Of a stretch of 64,000 nucleotides of DNA, positions 44,727-57,880 are shown piece by piece (the stretch's first letter is position 1; every line of letters starts with the position of its first letter). The notes below the pieces were generated by a model. That model searched no databases, was not told the DNA's origin, and worked only from the letters and a program-made list of their open reading frames with translations. The position numbers and the translations under genes were made by a program. The stretch spans positions 1,051,525 through 1,115,524 of the forward strand of contig JANPWX010019821.1 in the NCBI GenBank assembly GCA_024734555.1. The letters are read 5' to 3'. Source of the stretch: Trochalopteron elliotii. Its lineage: Eukaryota > Chordata > Aves > Passeriformes > Leiothrichidae.

Positions 44727-44979
44727 TATAATTTTAAGAAGATAAAGAACTGTTCATTAAATATATTGCCAGATATTCTTTGATATCACATCAGTGTTGC
44801 AATAATTTGACAGCCATTATAAATATAAAGGAGAAAAAAAAAAGAAGCAACACGAATGACAGTCAGGATGATCACAAATCATTTGTCCTAATGTTTTTGT
44901 CTTCTGTGTTCCTCATTCTGCCTCAGCCCAGGCCCACAAAATAAAACTGTGATGCTATCAGGAGGATATGGATTCTTTC

Positions 44980-45240
44980 CAGATTGATTTACCAGATGCC
45001 TGTCACCACAAAGTCGCTTCGAAAGGCTAACTGATAGGCTGAGCTCTTCGCAAATTACTGCTCTGCATGCAGTCCTTTTGCAGCTGATTATGCTGCCAAT
45101 GTTATTTTCTGACGACGAGATTTAATGCAGCATACTGCCTGGCACTATCCTTGTAAAAGATTTTTCTTGCTTGTGAGCTAAGCAAAGGGCAGGGTCCTGC
45201 ATTCTTGGCAGCCTGTCATATGCATGAGCTGTTTGTTTTT
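44980..45240. promoter_or_regulatory. Candidate conserved non-coding element
   Basis: A 260-bp block of balanced composition, without microsatellite or transposon character. It is dense in homeodomain-type and other sites: attgattta (44983), gctgattatgctgccaatg (about 45082), a tgacgacg CRE-like half (about 45110), ttggcagcc NF1-like (about 45205) and tatgcatgagctg (about 45219). It looks like an enhancer by texture only. Without alignment this is a guess. Confidence 0.25.
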
Positions 45241-48200
45241 TGGATTCAGCAAGCAGAGTTTTAAATCATCTTTAGCAAAACAAGACACAGAGAAAAAGAG
45301 AGAGATCAAAATAGAGCTGAATATTTCATGCCATAATTTTGGCAGCACATCTCGTCTTGTCTTCTAGATTGAAAGCACCAATGAAAAAGGGAATTTTACA
45401 GTTTTCAATTGCGTGACTTTTCCATGCTCCTTGAGTATCCTCAAATATTCTATGACTGGTCTCTCATGCCATATCAGGCATTTTTAGAGAAAAGAATCCA
45501 GTGTTGGATAGTTGTGTGGGAAAAGCATTATTGTGTTAAAATAAAGGTCAATGCCTATACACAGTGAGTGGAATGTGCCTCTCAACAGAAAACCAATAGA
45601 TACTATTTGAATCTGCAAAACAGAAATTGTATATAATTTAAAATATATAGGTCCAATATTGCCATTTTCTGCAAAGGGAATTCTGTTGAAAGTAATTAAA
45701 AATCCTTGCGCAACTTCTACCTGTTCACATAGACACACACAGTTGTGATTCTTACATCAGTCATGCTTGGAGGAACATACATTTTTGACCAATAAGTATT
45801 TCCATCACAATTTGGAAATGGGCTAATTGGTGGGTTTGGAGCTTGTATATGCACATGTATTATTATTCAGTTTTAGCCTGGTTTTCCATCTAGGTCAACT
45901 TTAGTTAGCAAAATAAAATGCTAAATAGAAAATGAAGAAACTGAAGGCCATGCTGTATTGCACACAGTAAAAAGCCCTTCAAATACATATTTAAATACAG
46001 CTAAAATGGCCTAAATTAGAAAATGCAAACAAGTTTCATGAAGAGGTTTATACACTGTACAGTGTGAGACTACGTCTAGTCTGCAGACACTGCTAGCTCA
46101 AAAACTGTGACACAAGGTTGATGCAGACTGCAAAGCTATTCAGAAGCAGGATCAATGTTCCTTTTCTGAGGCATACACTTCTTCCTCTGTTCTATTCACA
46201 ATGTCCAAGCTAGTTGCTTTAAACGTAGCTTGTGTTTATTTGTTCTCAACTGTGTCATTAGGGATATGGAAAACAACATTATGCTAATTAACATAATCAG
46301 AAAAAAAATTATATGTAAATAAAGCTTCCTTCCTTCTTTATTCCTTTTATTCTATTACATCTTGATACATTTGTTTAAGATGGAAGACAGAAAAAATGGA
46401 AAAAATTAAAAAGGAGTATATCTGGATTTGTTTAGCTTTCAGATGGATTTAAAAACTGCCTGAGAATTTAAAAAATCCTAGCCTTAAAATAATTGTGAGC
46501 CCAAAATTTTGGCAGTACCTGTTTTCTTGCTATCCTTCTGCTGCTGTACAAGTCAACTTTGGAAAATAGAAATAACTGGTTGTTAGGTTCAGCTTAAGAA
46601 CTGGAAAAATGCGGATTTCATTTAAATAGAGATGCAGATAGTAGATGGAAATTGTGTCCCTAAATCACATGTAAAGGTGGGGAGCAATATGTTGCAGAAC
46701 TATTGGTGATTCTGTCTCATAAAGGACATGGAAAGTAAGCAAAAATACAAGAGAAGGAAAGGCTAATGGACAAACAGGGATACAGTGAAAAGGGTCAAAA
46801 AGCATTTGAGATTGGCTTTAAAATGAATATTAAAATAGACAAGAGGAGTCTCTTGACTGTTTAAGTGTCAAGAGTATGAGAAGGAAAGTGTTGCCACTGC
46901 AGACATGATGATGTGGGAAGGAGAGTTAGTTTGGCCTGAAAGCAAAATTAATTTCTAACATCAGGTCTTGAAAGGATAGTGATAAATATGAAGAAACAGG
47001 CAAACGGACCAATGGGACTAAGAGTATATGAGAAGAGATCCCCAAGCAATGAGGGACACTGACGGTCTATTTTATGATTGGAGACAAAGAGATCAGCAAA
47101 CTCTTAAAGCAGCATAAACCAGCCCTGCTGCCCAAAGCAGAGGTCCTGCCCTCCTCTTGTCTCAACAGTTAATTCCTGCAACATCTACTTTTCTGCACCA
47201 GCATCAATGTTTCTGCAGCCACTGAACAAACTTCATTAATGAAAGATTCCAGCTGATAAACAAGCTTTTTTTTTTTTTTTTAATCTTGGTTTCAGAGAGA
47301 ACAGAATACTTCTCTAAACCGAAGTACAGTACAAGGGTATTCCTGATTAAAATCTTTGTTGAAGGAGAGTCTAAAAGAACTGTACTATATGAGTGCTTCA
47401 AAAGGCTAAAATAAACATTGAGGATGAAAGAATACTATTGAAACTAAATAACAATGCTTGCATAAGAACAAATTAATGCAATCTGGCCATCAAAGAATTT
47501 AAGCAAAAGACTAGGAAAATATTTCTAACAATTAAAGCATAGGGTTCTTTGACAACCTGTGAACTTAGAAGAAAATAATCTCATTTTAAGGTGGTACTGT
47601 GCAATTCACGAAGGGAATGATTCAGTGTAGGCAAGATATGTCTTAGGATGCAAGAGGACCAGAGGATTTGGTGTGCTCTGCATAATTCTTAGCTTAGGTA
47701 CCTTGAAGCACATAAAGAGCCAAAACTCCTGATAGTGTCAGAAGTACTTGGTTCAGCAGAGTGCCATGAGTAGCAGTCTGAAGCACAGATACTTTTGTCC
47801 TGATCAGTTTACCCCATGATTAGTTTGCACAGAATATTTAAAGTAGAGCTGTTAGTATTTATGAAACACATTTCAAAGTGGCTGAATTTTCAGGCCAAGG
47901 AAAAGGTTTTGAAAATACTTCTTATTTACGCATACATTTGCCAGTAATTCTGCAACTCTTATTTGGAGCTTCTTATCTTCTGTTGCTGTGTCTGAAACTA
48001 CACACACAACAGAAGATCAGGTTTGACTATATCTTCTCTATAACTATGACAGGAAAAACTCATCTTTTAATTCAGCATGCAGTCTCTTTTCCCTTGAGTT
48101 TGCTTAGATATAATTAAACTTTTACCCTCAACATTCCAGGCAGGTTAAGTTCTAGTTTTACAGATGCTTCTGTTTGACTGTAGGAGGAGAAAATACTGCT

Positions 48201-49595
48201 TTACCTTGTTTCCCAGTGTTGTCCATTACTTATTAATGAAAGTCAGATTTTAAAGGATGAAAACATGTAATAGTTCTGCTTCTGGTCCAGCTGTATCTCC
48301 TTTCTGCTTTGTTCACTTTTTTTTTTTCATGATCATTTCAGAACATGAGTGGTTTCTGTTTGTAATAAGAGTTATTACTACAAACCTTGCTGGTTCTGTG
48401 AGGTGGATGCTCACTTTAGATCAAAAAATTGCGGCTTTATTGCAAAGTGAAGTACTGGGGCTTCCACACTGGCTTCCTGGGCTCTCCCTGGAGTTTTAAT
48501 GTATGGCAAATTCATCACATTCATTATTGCATATTTTATGCAATACCTCAACTTCTTTCATAGAAAGTACAAAGCCATTACAGCCACAGTCACTCTAGAG
48601 CATTCAAGTTCTGAAAGTCTGTTCATGTTCTGGAAATCTCAAATAGGATCAGAAAGTTCAGCAGCAGCAGTCCAGCACTGATATGACAAACAGGACACTC
48701 AGTCAGTCTTCCTGAATCTAGTGGAGATAGAGAATGGACAGGCTTATTTTCCTGTTGGATGTAACAGAAGAAGATGTAATAAAACAAATCAATACCTGTT
48801 ATTCTCAAAGGTGAATGGTATTTTTCTCTCAATACACCTTTCCAACAGCTTCCACAACTTCTAGAAAAAAACATAATATTCTGCTAGAAGGGGACCAGTG
48901 GAAGCTGTCTGGAAGTTCATTGGTTCATTGTCAATTGGAAGTTGAATGGTTCATCCTTTCCTTTATTGCTGAGTTTGAGACCCTGTTGAATAACATCAAG
49001 ATGAGCTATTTGATTTCTAGCAGGTGTCTGGGTGCATCTTTCTGACCTTGGTCTTCACTGCAAGCATTGGGAGCCTCAAATTGAAGGAAACATATGCAGC
49101 AGGGTGTCTATGGAAATCTTGCTCCATACTGAAATCCCAGAGACTAAAACTCTGCAACTGTAGTTTCAGTTATATAGGATGATTCTGTGCCTTTTAAAGA
49201 GCAACTACCCAGAATTTAAAAGGAGCCTGGAGACTTCTGCGGACAGGTGGATTAAATTACAGTTATTACCAGACAGCTATTTCAAGATTGCTACCCTCTG
49301 AATAGCAAGTCCCCTACTCTTATGAAACAGAAACAAAACATGAAGTTTACTTGTCCTTCCAAGATTATTCTGGCATTCAACTCCTAACATTAAATTTCTA
49401 GTCCTTCACCTCAACATTTTATTCTTCCTTATAGAAAAAAACCCTGACCATTAAAATTTCTAGTGTGTCAGACTAAGATCCTGAAATTTAAAGACTTAGA
49501 TACTCATTTGATTTCAATAGTTTTTGATGTGTAAATGCTAAAATTGGATCTCTCACGTGCATGAAAGAGCAGGGGCCAGCTCTGTCCTTCGTAAA

Positions 49596-49712
49596 AAGGA
49601 CATGGACCTGTTGAAGTGAGTCCAAAGGAAGGACACTAAGATGATATGGAGACAGGCTGAGAGAGCTGGAGTTCTTCAGTCTTGTGGTTAAGAGGAGATA
49701 TTTAACAGCTCC
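49596..49712 (+). mobile_element. CR1 LINE fragment (ORF2 3' part)
   Basis: The phrases gacatggacctgttgaagtg, gagtccaaaggaagg, actaagatgat and aggctgagagagctgg occur in the order found near the end of the CR1 reverse-transcriptase ORF in birds. They are followed by ttcttcagtcttgtgg (consensus ttgttcagcctgg). It is diverged and interrupted, truncated at both ends and not coding. It lies in the same orientation as NTRK2. Confidence 0.78.
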
Positions 49713-50559
49713 CTCATTTGCTGAGCACAGTCTAGCAAACGTACAGAATTAAAAAGAGATTGTATGGAAAAACATTATAAGATCCTGTAATTAAGAATGT
49801 TTTCCATAATCCATACTTAGATTGCTAATGGCACTGGAGTCTTTTGCTCCAGAGGGAGAAAACCCACATGTATCATACATGTGATATAAAATATTTGTAT
49901 AGAAATGGTCCAGTTGTAAACATGTGAGCAGTTGCACTGATGAAGTCCATTCACAAATTCTTCTGTCTTTATCCACTAAACATGAATGTGGTTACCCAAG
50001 GACGTGTTGTAAAATGCCAAAGATCTTCAGACATTTCATTGGTTAAAATCAATATGCAAAGGGGAGTTTTCATTTTCCAACCAAATGAAAGGTTTAACCC
50101 ATTCCTGCTGATGTGAAATGCCCCTGGTACATTAAAAAAAAAAGTAACAAGGTGTGGTAGAAACTTTGCCTATCTTCAAAATTAGACATCTCATAGATAC
50201 ATGGGCCCTAATCTTCTCTGACTAGGTGGATACTCTCCTGTCCTTCCTATCCTGCCCAAGCAAGTTCAATATACAGACTATCTACCCTTTCCAAAAAATG
50301 ATTGGGCCTGTTCTTAGGTATGAATCACATTTTCTTAAAAGTTACCTGTCCTATCTCTTGCTAGATTTTGTGGGAATTTTCTTATGCTGTGCAGGAGTCT
50401 ATAGCCTCAGGATACGGGATGTTAGAGGTCACTTCTGACAGTTCTCATTATTACGTCTGTGTGAACGAGTCCATAGATTTAGTCTCATCCTCATTTGCAC
50501 CTACTGGTACAGTTCGTTACTGTGGAAGCAAGCTCCAGAGTTTTAGTATCCATTATGTA

Positions 50560-51510
50560 TAAAAATACTTTCATCTGTTCTGAGTTTATCTCCTGGTAAT
50601 TTTCTTGAGTATTCTCTTGTTACAGTTCGTCAGACTTTGTTAATAACTATTGTGCAGTAGTTGCTGACTGACCTCACTTTATACATCATTTTAGTGAGCT
50701 TGTAAGCCTAAACTGAAGTTTAGTTCTCCTATTCTGTGCCTTTCCAATTACTTTACATCCTCCTTGAGATCTGGAGACCAGCACTGCACACTGAAGGCAT
50801 GTGAGGGGGCCATGCCTTTGTAAAGTGGCAGAATTATGCCCTGTGCCATGTTGTTGGTACCTGTGCTGGTGATGCTCATTGTCTTTAGTTTTTGTGGCAG
50901 CTGTTGCTCATTCATCATACATTTAGTTAATTGCATTGAAACTTATCCCCCAGCTTGGACTACCTGGCAATGCCTTTCCTTCTCTAGGTTATTGAAGATG
51001 TTGAATGTAGCTGGTCATAGCACTGGCCTCTGAGGACTTCACCACTGCCTTCTCTCTGACCTGACAGAAGGTCACTTGATGACAAGTGACCCTGAAGCCC
51101 TGCTTACTGCTTCTTGTACTTTAACTAGTTTTCAATCCCTAGGAAAGCCTTTTCTAAACCTTGTAGCAGCAGCTTTTTTTTTTTCCTTTTTTTTTTTTTC
51201 TTTTTTTCTTTTCTTTTTTTTTTTTTAATAGCCTGTGATGTAGAGCCTTACCAAAGGTGTTTGTTTTGAAAATCCACATATGCTTTGTCATTTGTATCAT
51301 CTTTGTTCTCACTCATCCTGTGGATCACCTCTGGGCTGATAGGGTGTGATCTCTTCCAGCAGATTTTTTTTCCCATTCTGTTCAGAAAGGTACAGACTGA
51401 TTGGTTTTTCCATGCATCAGCTCTCTATTTCTTTTAATGAGAAACCTGAAGTTTCCCATCTACATGCCTTCTGACTCAGGTGAATCCCTGGTAATGTTAA
51501 CCACTTTCTC
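50560..51510 (-). mobile_element. Degenerate CR1-family LINE, about 0.95 kb, antisense
   Basis: Reading the plus strand gives, in order, the reverse-complement landmarks of the sauropsid CR1 clade. There is a match to the 'caccttctcgttctagt' zone at about 50590, then gaccagcactgcacactgaa, ttgtaaagtggcagaattatg, a region like 'gaagatattgaacagaaccgg' at ttgaagatgttgaatgtag (about 50992), and gagccttaccaaaggtg then ttgaaaatccacat (about 51243-51282). The protein frame is destroyed. A 53-bp pyrimidine run interrupts it at 51174-51226. It is old and immobile. Confidence 0.78.
51174..51226. repeat. T-rich tract inside the CR1 remnant
   Basis: About 53 bp of T with scattered C, inserted within the degenerate CR1 sequence. 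It is probably a simple-repeat expansion after insertion. Confidence 0.9.
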
Positions 51511-53209
51511 TATTTGCTTGGGGGAAAAAAAAATCTTTATTTTTTTTTTCTTCCTGTAAATCCTTTAACATTTTTTGTTTCAAACCTTATTTCCTATTTA
51601 AGAAAATAACTCTTGTTTGCATGAAACCAGAGGCTTATACAAATGCTGCAACTCCTGTAAAATAGTTTTCTTTCTTAGTTTAGGCATTCTTATATCTTGC
51701 AAATGCTTCTGCACTTACTCATCTTTTATGTACCAATTTGTGTGGTAGAAACTCACATGTGACAGGCCTAGGGTACTGAAATTCATAATGGTTCACTCTT
51801 TATTCCTTTTCAAATCAATGGCAAGATCAGGTGCAAGGACACATAAAAGTCTTTGAAAGAAACAATCCAAGCAGAAGTCTCCTTTGGTGGTCTTAGCTAA
51901 GGAGGAAGTATCGCTTTGGGAAGCCAGCTGGGCTGTCTTTCCTTTGTTGTCATGCCTGAGACCCATTCCCCAGCCTGCACTGCAGTAGGTCCCCTTGTTT
52001 CACAGGAATACCAAGCAGTGCTTTTGTTGGGTGTCCTGGGTACTTCAGCTCCAAAACCCTGCAACACTTCATGGCACAGCAAATTCTCACTTGTATCTGA
52101 AGTAAATTGTCAGTACTAAACTGGTTGTTCAAGAGGTTGGAACAGAGAAGGAGAGTTGAAACTTTTGTTATGTCCCTTGCATAAGTGGGTCTGCCTGAGA
52201 CATAAACAGGTTCATCTTGTCTTCGGAAAAGTGCTGACCCAGTGGGCTTTTCTTGTTCCCTGTTTTGTTTGTGTGTTTTTGGGAGCATGCCAGTTTTATT
52301 GACCTTCTGAGGGCTCCCTTCATGAATAAATCATATCATAGGGAGCTTTGCTTAGAAAAAAGACACACAAGGAGATTCTCTGCTGCTGGCCTGAAAGCTT
52401 ACACGGAGACTGGGTAGAAGTGACAGTGTCCCTTGAAAGCTGAAATTTGGGTGCTAAGATTGAAGTAAACATTAGTTTTATCTTTATTATATGCCCATAA
52501 ATCCTCAGAAGACAGAACTGAGGACAAAAGGGCAATTTCCATAGCCACACAGCCTGAAGCAGAGACCAGAGTTCTTTTGGACACAGAGCTGGTGTTGAGC
52601 TAGGTGCCTGCCCAGAAAAGGCATCAGTGCATACAGACAGTGCCACAAATGCCGCATTTTCATGCGACTCCAGTCCAGCAGTTAGCCTGGGAAAGGGAGG
52701 CAGGACTAAAAGGCTGGGCAGAGGATCACAGCCTTATTGCCTAGGCAGGGGTTTGTCCTCTGCCAGCTTGTGCCTGAGGTCCTCTCAAACCATTTGCTTG
52801 CTGTAATCAGCCCTTTTTGTGGCTATAAACAGTCCTTGAGGTGTGTGATCTATATTTGGGATTGTCAAAACCCACTTGATGATACAGTATGTGCATACAC
52901 TGGGGGTATTTGATCCAGACAGTAAATGGATGGGAGGAAGGGGGCAGAGAGATATTTCAATCATTGTGAAGAAAAAAGCTGGTAACAGAGGGTTATCCTG
53001 TTTTTCTCCTAAATGTCTGGTTCCTTATGCCCTATATATACTCCTCTTGTGCAGTGCCTTCACACAACAGCCCAAACCCGTTCCTGACACGGTCAGCCTT
53101 TCACCTTCCCACTCCTCCACTTCTGTTCCCCCTCCAGCATCCTCTTCTTTGAGCTTCGTCACTGGAATCCTCTTCCAAGGCTGGTGTGGCAGGTTCAGGG
53201 TGTTTGACG

Positions 53210-53470
53210 GCTCAGTTTCCATGGCAGCCGGGCTCCCCTGCTCCCAGACAGCAACTTAGGAGGAGAAGGGAAGGGAGAGCAAGGGAAAGTCATTAAATGT
53301 GCTGATTAGTATGCAGGGCCAGGCGGTGGTGGCAGCGGTCGGGGTTCCCGGGCTGCCGAGAGCCAGGGGAAGAGGGCTGCGGGCAGGCGAGAGCTGAAGA
53401 AAGAAGGGCTGCTGTCCCTGGCTGGGCAGCAGGCGGGATCCTACACCGGAGACATCCTCTCTCTTACGTA
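53210..53470. promoter_or_regulatory. GC/CpG-rich patch in intron
   Basis: About 260 bp with marked GC and CpG enrichment against an AT-rich intron (gcggtggtggcagcggtcgg, cccgggctgccgag, gcgggcaggcgag and gcgggatcc among others). It is too short for a classical CpG island and has no clear TATA box or initiator that I can defend. It could be an intronic promoter, an enhancer, or a GC-rich insertion. ORFs across it on both strands look compositional. Confidence 0.4.
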
Positions 53471-54030
53471 TGAGCTCTCCAGCATCATTCCCACCCCACA
53501 AGATAAATGGCATGTGAAAACAGAGAAAGCCCCTAACAGGGACAAAAATTATACGTTCTGAAATGACCAGCCAGGTCTCATGATGGCATTCAGCTGGAGA
53601 ATTGCAGAAAGGGGAAGGAGTTGGGGAACTTAACTTGGGTGAGGGTTCGATCTTTTCTCTGCTGCCCTCTTAGCTTGTAGCCCATGGCAGAACAGGATTA
53701 CAGAAAAAATGGAGTTTGGAGACCATGGTGCATTTTTATAGGAGCAGATGACAGGGGTCTGCTAGATTGTAGTTATGATGCCAAGCAATATGCCGCCCCC
53801 TCCTGCAGAGCATCCAGTTTCTCTTGACATTAGTCCTTTATTCATTTCTTGGCCTAGTCCAGTGGGTTTTTAAAAAAATTCTGTTGTGTTAAATGGTTGC
53901 AACATTTTGTCCTGGGTTGACAATACTTCAGTAAAGCTGCCTCTTACTGAAATTTTATGCAGCTGTGCAGGATCTATAAATGCTCTGTGATGTTTCTGAA
54001 CAAACAGGGCAATGTCACAATCTCTCATGG

Positions 54031-54036
54031 TTTATT
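54031..54036 (-). terminator. LTR polyadenylation signal AATAAA
   Basis: The plus strand reads tttatt, giving AATAAA on the minus strand. It lies about 320 bases past the LTR TATA-like box, consistent with the end of the R region. Confidence 0.55.
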
Positions 54037-54354
54037 CCCAGCGAGCAACTAATTACTGCACAGCCCCATGTTGAATCCTCACCTCTGTTGGGATGGAAGG
54101 GAGAATCAGAAAAAAGTGAGACTTGTTGGTAGAGATAAGAACAACTTAATAATTGACGTAAAGTAAAATATTATAATAGTTATTCTTTTAACATCTATAT
54201 TTTAGTAATAGTAATATTAATAATGAAAAGAGGAGAGGATAAAGGAATAAAACCCAAGGAAAGAGTGATGCACAATACAATCACTCAGCACCTGCCAGCC
54301 AATACCCATCCCATCCCACAGCAGTGATTGGTGGCTCCCAATCAACTCTCCCCA

Positions 54355-54362
54355 ATTTATAC
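54355..54362 (-). promoter_or_regulatory. LTR TATA-like box
   Basis: tataaatt on the minus strand inside the solo LTR, upstream (in LTR orientation) of the AATAAA. It would direct transcription antisense to NTRK2 if still active. Activity is not shown. Confidence 0.5.
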
Positions 54363-54831
54363 AGTGGGCATGATGTTCTATAGCACAGAATACCCCTTTG
54401 GCCAGTTTGGGTCAGCTGTCCTCCCTCCTGGCTTTCTGTGCACCTGCTGGCTGGCAGAGCGTGGGAAACTGGAAAGTCCTTGACTTAGGGGGAGCACTAT
54501 TGAGCAGCAACTGAAACTTCAGCGTTTTATCAACATTATTCTTCTACAAAATCTAAAACCCAGCACTGTAAAAAACTAGTAAGAAGAAAATTAATTCTGT
54601 CACAACTGAAACCAAGACACAGGAGAGATTATTAGATGGATGAGCTCTGTTGTGATACAGTGGTACAACAATATTTAATATCTAAAAGGGGAGCATTCTA
54701 AGTATCTTAATGGGGCATTGATTGGTGGTATTTCAGATTTTTATTTTTTTAACAACTCATGATCACCTTCTTCCATCATTTCACTTTCCATGGAAAGAGT
54801 CTGCCAAGAGAAACATTAGAAGGATTTGCTT

Positions 54832-54850
54832 ATTAATTAATTAATTAATT
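54832..54850. repeat. (TTAA)n short tandem repeat
   Basis: attaattaattaattaatt, about five tetramer units in AT-rich sequence. Confidence 0.9.
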
Positions 54851-57848
54851 TGTTGTTGCTTGATTTTCTTTAGGCTGTAAGATAATCCATTCTCCTCTCA
54901 ATATAGTTTTGTTCCCCATAGTATGTTTTAGTGCTTTTTCTGGGATCCAGTTGTTTTAAGACATGTTCTATTGATCTCGTGTGAAGCTTTGTTTATTTGA
55001 TTTTTTCTGTGAAGATCCATAAAATGTACCTTCTCTCAGTACAGATCTTCAGTATCTGAGTTGTATATGGAGCAGTTTCAAGCAGGGGAAGAATTCCTTC
55101 TGGAAGTGATAATGAGAATAATTTAGAGACCAGTGATATTACATTAAGCCACTAATCATGCCTCTGCCAACCTTTCACTGTGCCAAGCTATTCAGGGCTT
55201 GAAACACACTGGGAGTCCCCTGAATGCTGCACACCCACGTATTCAAAGAGGTGGCACTGTGTGCAGGAAGCTGCCCTCCAAAAACTCCACTTCCCAGCCC
55301 TCCAGCAGCAGCCTCTGCTGAGATTCTTCTTAGCAGACCTTTGTAGGTCTTTGTTTAATTTCTGAACCAATTTAGAGGATGCACAGTATCTAAAAGTATA
55401 CTGCAGAATGTGTGACCTAAATTGAGCATCACATTTTATTTTAAATTATCTGAGTAATTTTTGGTTTACATTTTCATTCAAACTGAAATCTTTTGTGAGT
55501 GTCTGGCTGTTGTGTTTTGCTGGAAAACACCAGCATTTTCATTTTAATTTTTTTATTTTGCTGTGCTCAGAATTAGGAGAAAATGGTCAGTACTTTTACA
55601 GAATCAACGATATTTTAAAACATCAGTAATTCCCACAAAGACAAGAATTTCTTTTTCTGACCACCATAGTTTTGTTGAGTAGAATAGTAAGAGTATCATA
55701 AGTAGCCTAGGTAAAAATTCATTTAAATCAGTTTGAATGTTTTGTGAAAGAGATTTTTAAGGGTAGGCTTTCTCAGATCAAAAGTACAGGATGAACTTTT
55801 CTGTTGCCTTCTTGACTTCTCATTCTGCTTATCCCATATCCTCTGCTGCTTCTGATTCTTCTGAATCACAATGTATTAACATAATAGTCAAAACTTACTG
55901 CAACTCTTCTGTCAGTCAATCCTTAGACTAAATACAATAGTTGTTCCCTTTACAGAGCTTAATTCTTCTCTCTCCTTTGTGTCAGCAAAACAGAACAAAA
56001 AGATCTAGGTCTTGGTTGCAGATAGGCTGCTTCTGGATACCATTGCACAATAGAAAAAAAATTTCCATTATTTCAGAATAATAAAAGATGATTGAATTCT
56101 AGAACCAGCATTCCAGCTCATGCTTAGAGATGCAGTTCTAGCTTTCATTTAAGTTATGGCATCTTTCTCTCTCTGCATAAATAGTGCCTATTACTATAAT
56201 AATTAATATTAACAAGGATAATGTAGTGTTAAGAAAAAATATAAATTTTTAAATACATTTGAATCTTCCAAATCATAATGATAAATTTTTTTCATTACTA
56301 TATAATGTTAAAGTTAATTATTCTGCAGATGAATTAGTGGCAAGTATACTAGTAGTGACTGGTATGCACCCCAGTGCTAAAAATCAGCAGAAGATATACA
56401 GTATTGCTTCCCTTGCTCTCTGTCTGAGACATTGCAGAAGAAATTCCTGGTTCGAATTAAGGATAACTAAAGGTTTACTTCTGTGCAAGACTGAATGCAA
56501 GTGTACTTTGCAAAACTGTTGTTTTAGCGAAAACAATTATGTTTTCTATGATGGCAGTCACAACCTCAAGAGTGATAGAAATTTGGGGCCAGTCTTCTTG
56601 CTGTGATTCTTTCCCCAAACATCTGCCTGACTTTCACCTAGAGAGACCCCACCTTCTGGGGGTGACAGCTGAAAAGCCCAGGGCTTTTTGGACAGCTGCT
56701 CACAACCCATGAAATCCTCCAGGAACCAGTGGAAATTGCCTTGTCTCTGCTCACCCTCTGTGCTCTTCCCATTCCCACATCCTCTTTTCTGTTCTACTGA
56801 TACTCATCTTGATTCCTTTCCCTATTCCCCAGAGCTAGGGTGCCATGTTGTTGCTTCATTTTGTAGTTGCTGCTTCACTGAAGTGTTCCTGCTGAGCATA
56901 AAGAGGCCCTTACTTGTGCAGGTGGATAGGGAGGGAGTAACCTATATTAGGTTCATGTAACAGGGAACATTCTCCCCTGCTTTTGCTGTAGTTAAGACAG
57001 TCATGGAGGCAATAATTTCCTTTTGCCATTGTTGTGTTCGCCTGCCACAGGAGGACATGGAATCTGGGAAGTCATCTGACCTTGAAGAGCAAGAAGTTGA
57101 ATTACATTTTGTCCAGGAATTGTAATACTTAATTCCTTCCTGTCTGATTCAAGTATGTTCTATATTGGCTCACGTATGATATTCATTGCTATATCTTCAA
57201 AACAGGCAAGAAAAGCACATGGAACCTTATTTCTGTTTTTCAAATGTCTAACTTCCACCTGACTATTTCACAGCTCAACAGTTCTCACAGAAATTGGAAG
57301 GGTCTCTTGCTTTCGACCAAAGATGACATAACAGTGAGGTGCTTTACCAAATACAATGCAGTACCTATGTTATATATAGATATATGTACAATAACATATC
57401 AAAATTAAGTGGCATACATTTTGGCATACATTTGGGATAATCTCCATGATCTTGCATTAATCCAGTTCTTTCACTACCTAGTTCAAGGCTCTCAGCATCA
57501 GAGCACTCAATCACTCATATAGCAGTGAGTATGTATATTACATTTATATATAATGAATATGAAAATATAATGAGTACGTAAAGTTCAAAAGAATTGAAAA
57601 ACAACTTGAAAGAGATAAATGCACACTTCAGCAACTTGGAGGACATTTATTTAAAATGTCAGTATTCACGTGTACTTGCCATACTAGCAAGGCAGTCTCC
57701 TTTGTCAATGTTAACTACTCAGCATAAGCTCACTGATAAAACTAACAAGTCACAAAATTACCACTATGTTCTGGAAGGCTGGAGTAATCATACAGAATGG
57801 GTTTTCATGATACAGTGGGTTTTCAAACTCAAAATTATCATGGTAGGA

Positions 57849-57880
57849 AGAAGATTCTATTAGGAGAAGATTCTATTAGA
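57849..57880. repeat. 16-bp tandem duplication
   Basis: agaagattctattagg is followed immediately by a second copy that differs only at the last base. Confidence 0.9.

Larger units (their letters stand above)
53908..54619 (-). mobile_element. Solo LTR of an endogenous retrovirus (ERVK-type, avian)
   Basis: About 712 bp matches my recollection of the LTR family abundant in songbirds and other neoavian genomes. Recognised blocks include aagagtgatgcacaatacaa, ccctttggccagtttgggtc, agtccttgacttaggg, tttatcaacattattctt and ctgaaaccaagaca. On the minus strand it starts tgtcttggtttcag (54619) and ends near 53908 in gtcaacccaggaca, giving TG...CA termini. A TATA-like tataaatt lies at about 54355-54362 and AATAAA at 54031-54036, in the order expected for U3-R-U5. 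No internal viral genes or second LTR flank it, so it is a solo LTR left by recombination. I see no clear target-site duplication, so the ends may be off by some bases. It lies antisense to NTRK2. Confidence 0.8.

Noticed and set aside
52876..53513. ORFs of 85-127 codons on both strands near 53 kb
   Set aside because: Proline- and serine-rich, following local GC content, open on both strands, and not recognised. Reported only as a CpG-rich patch.
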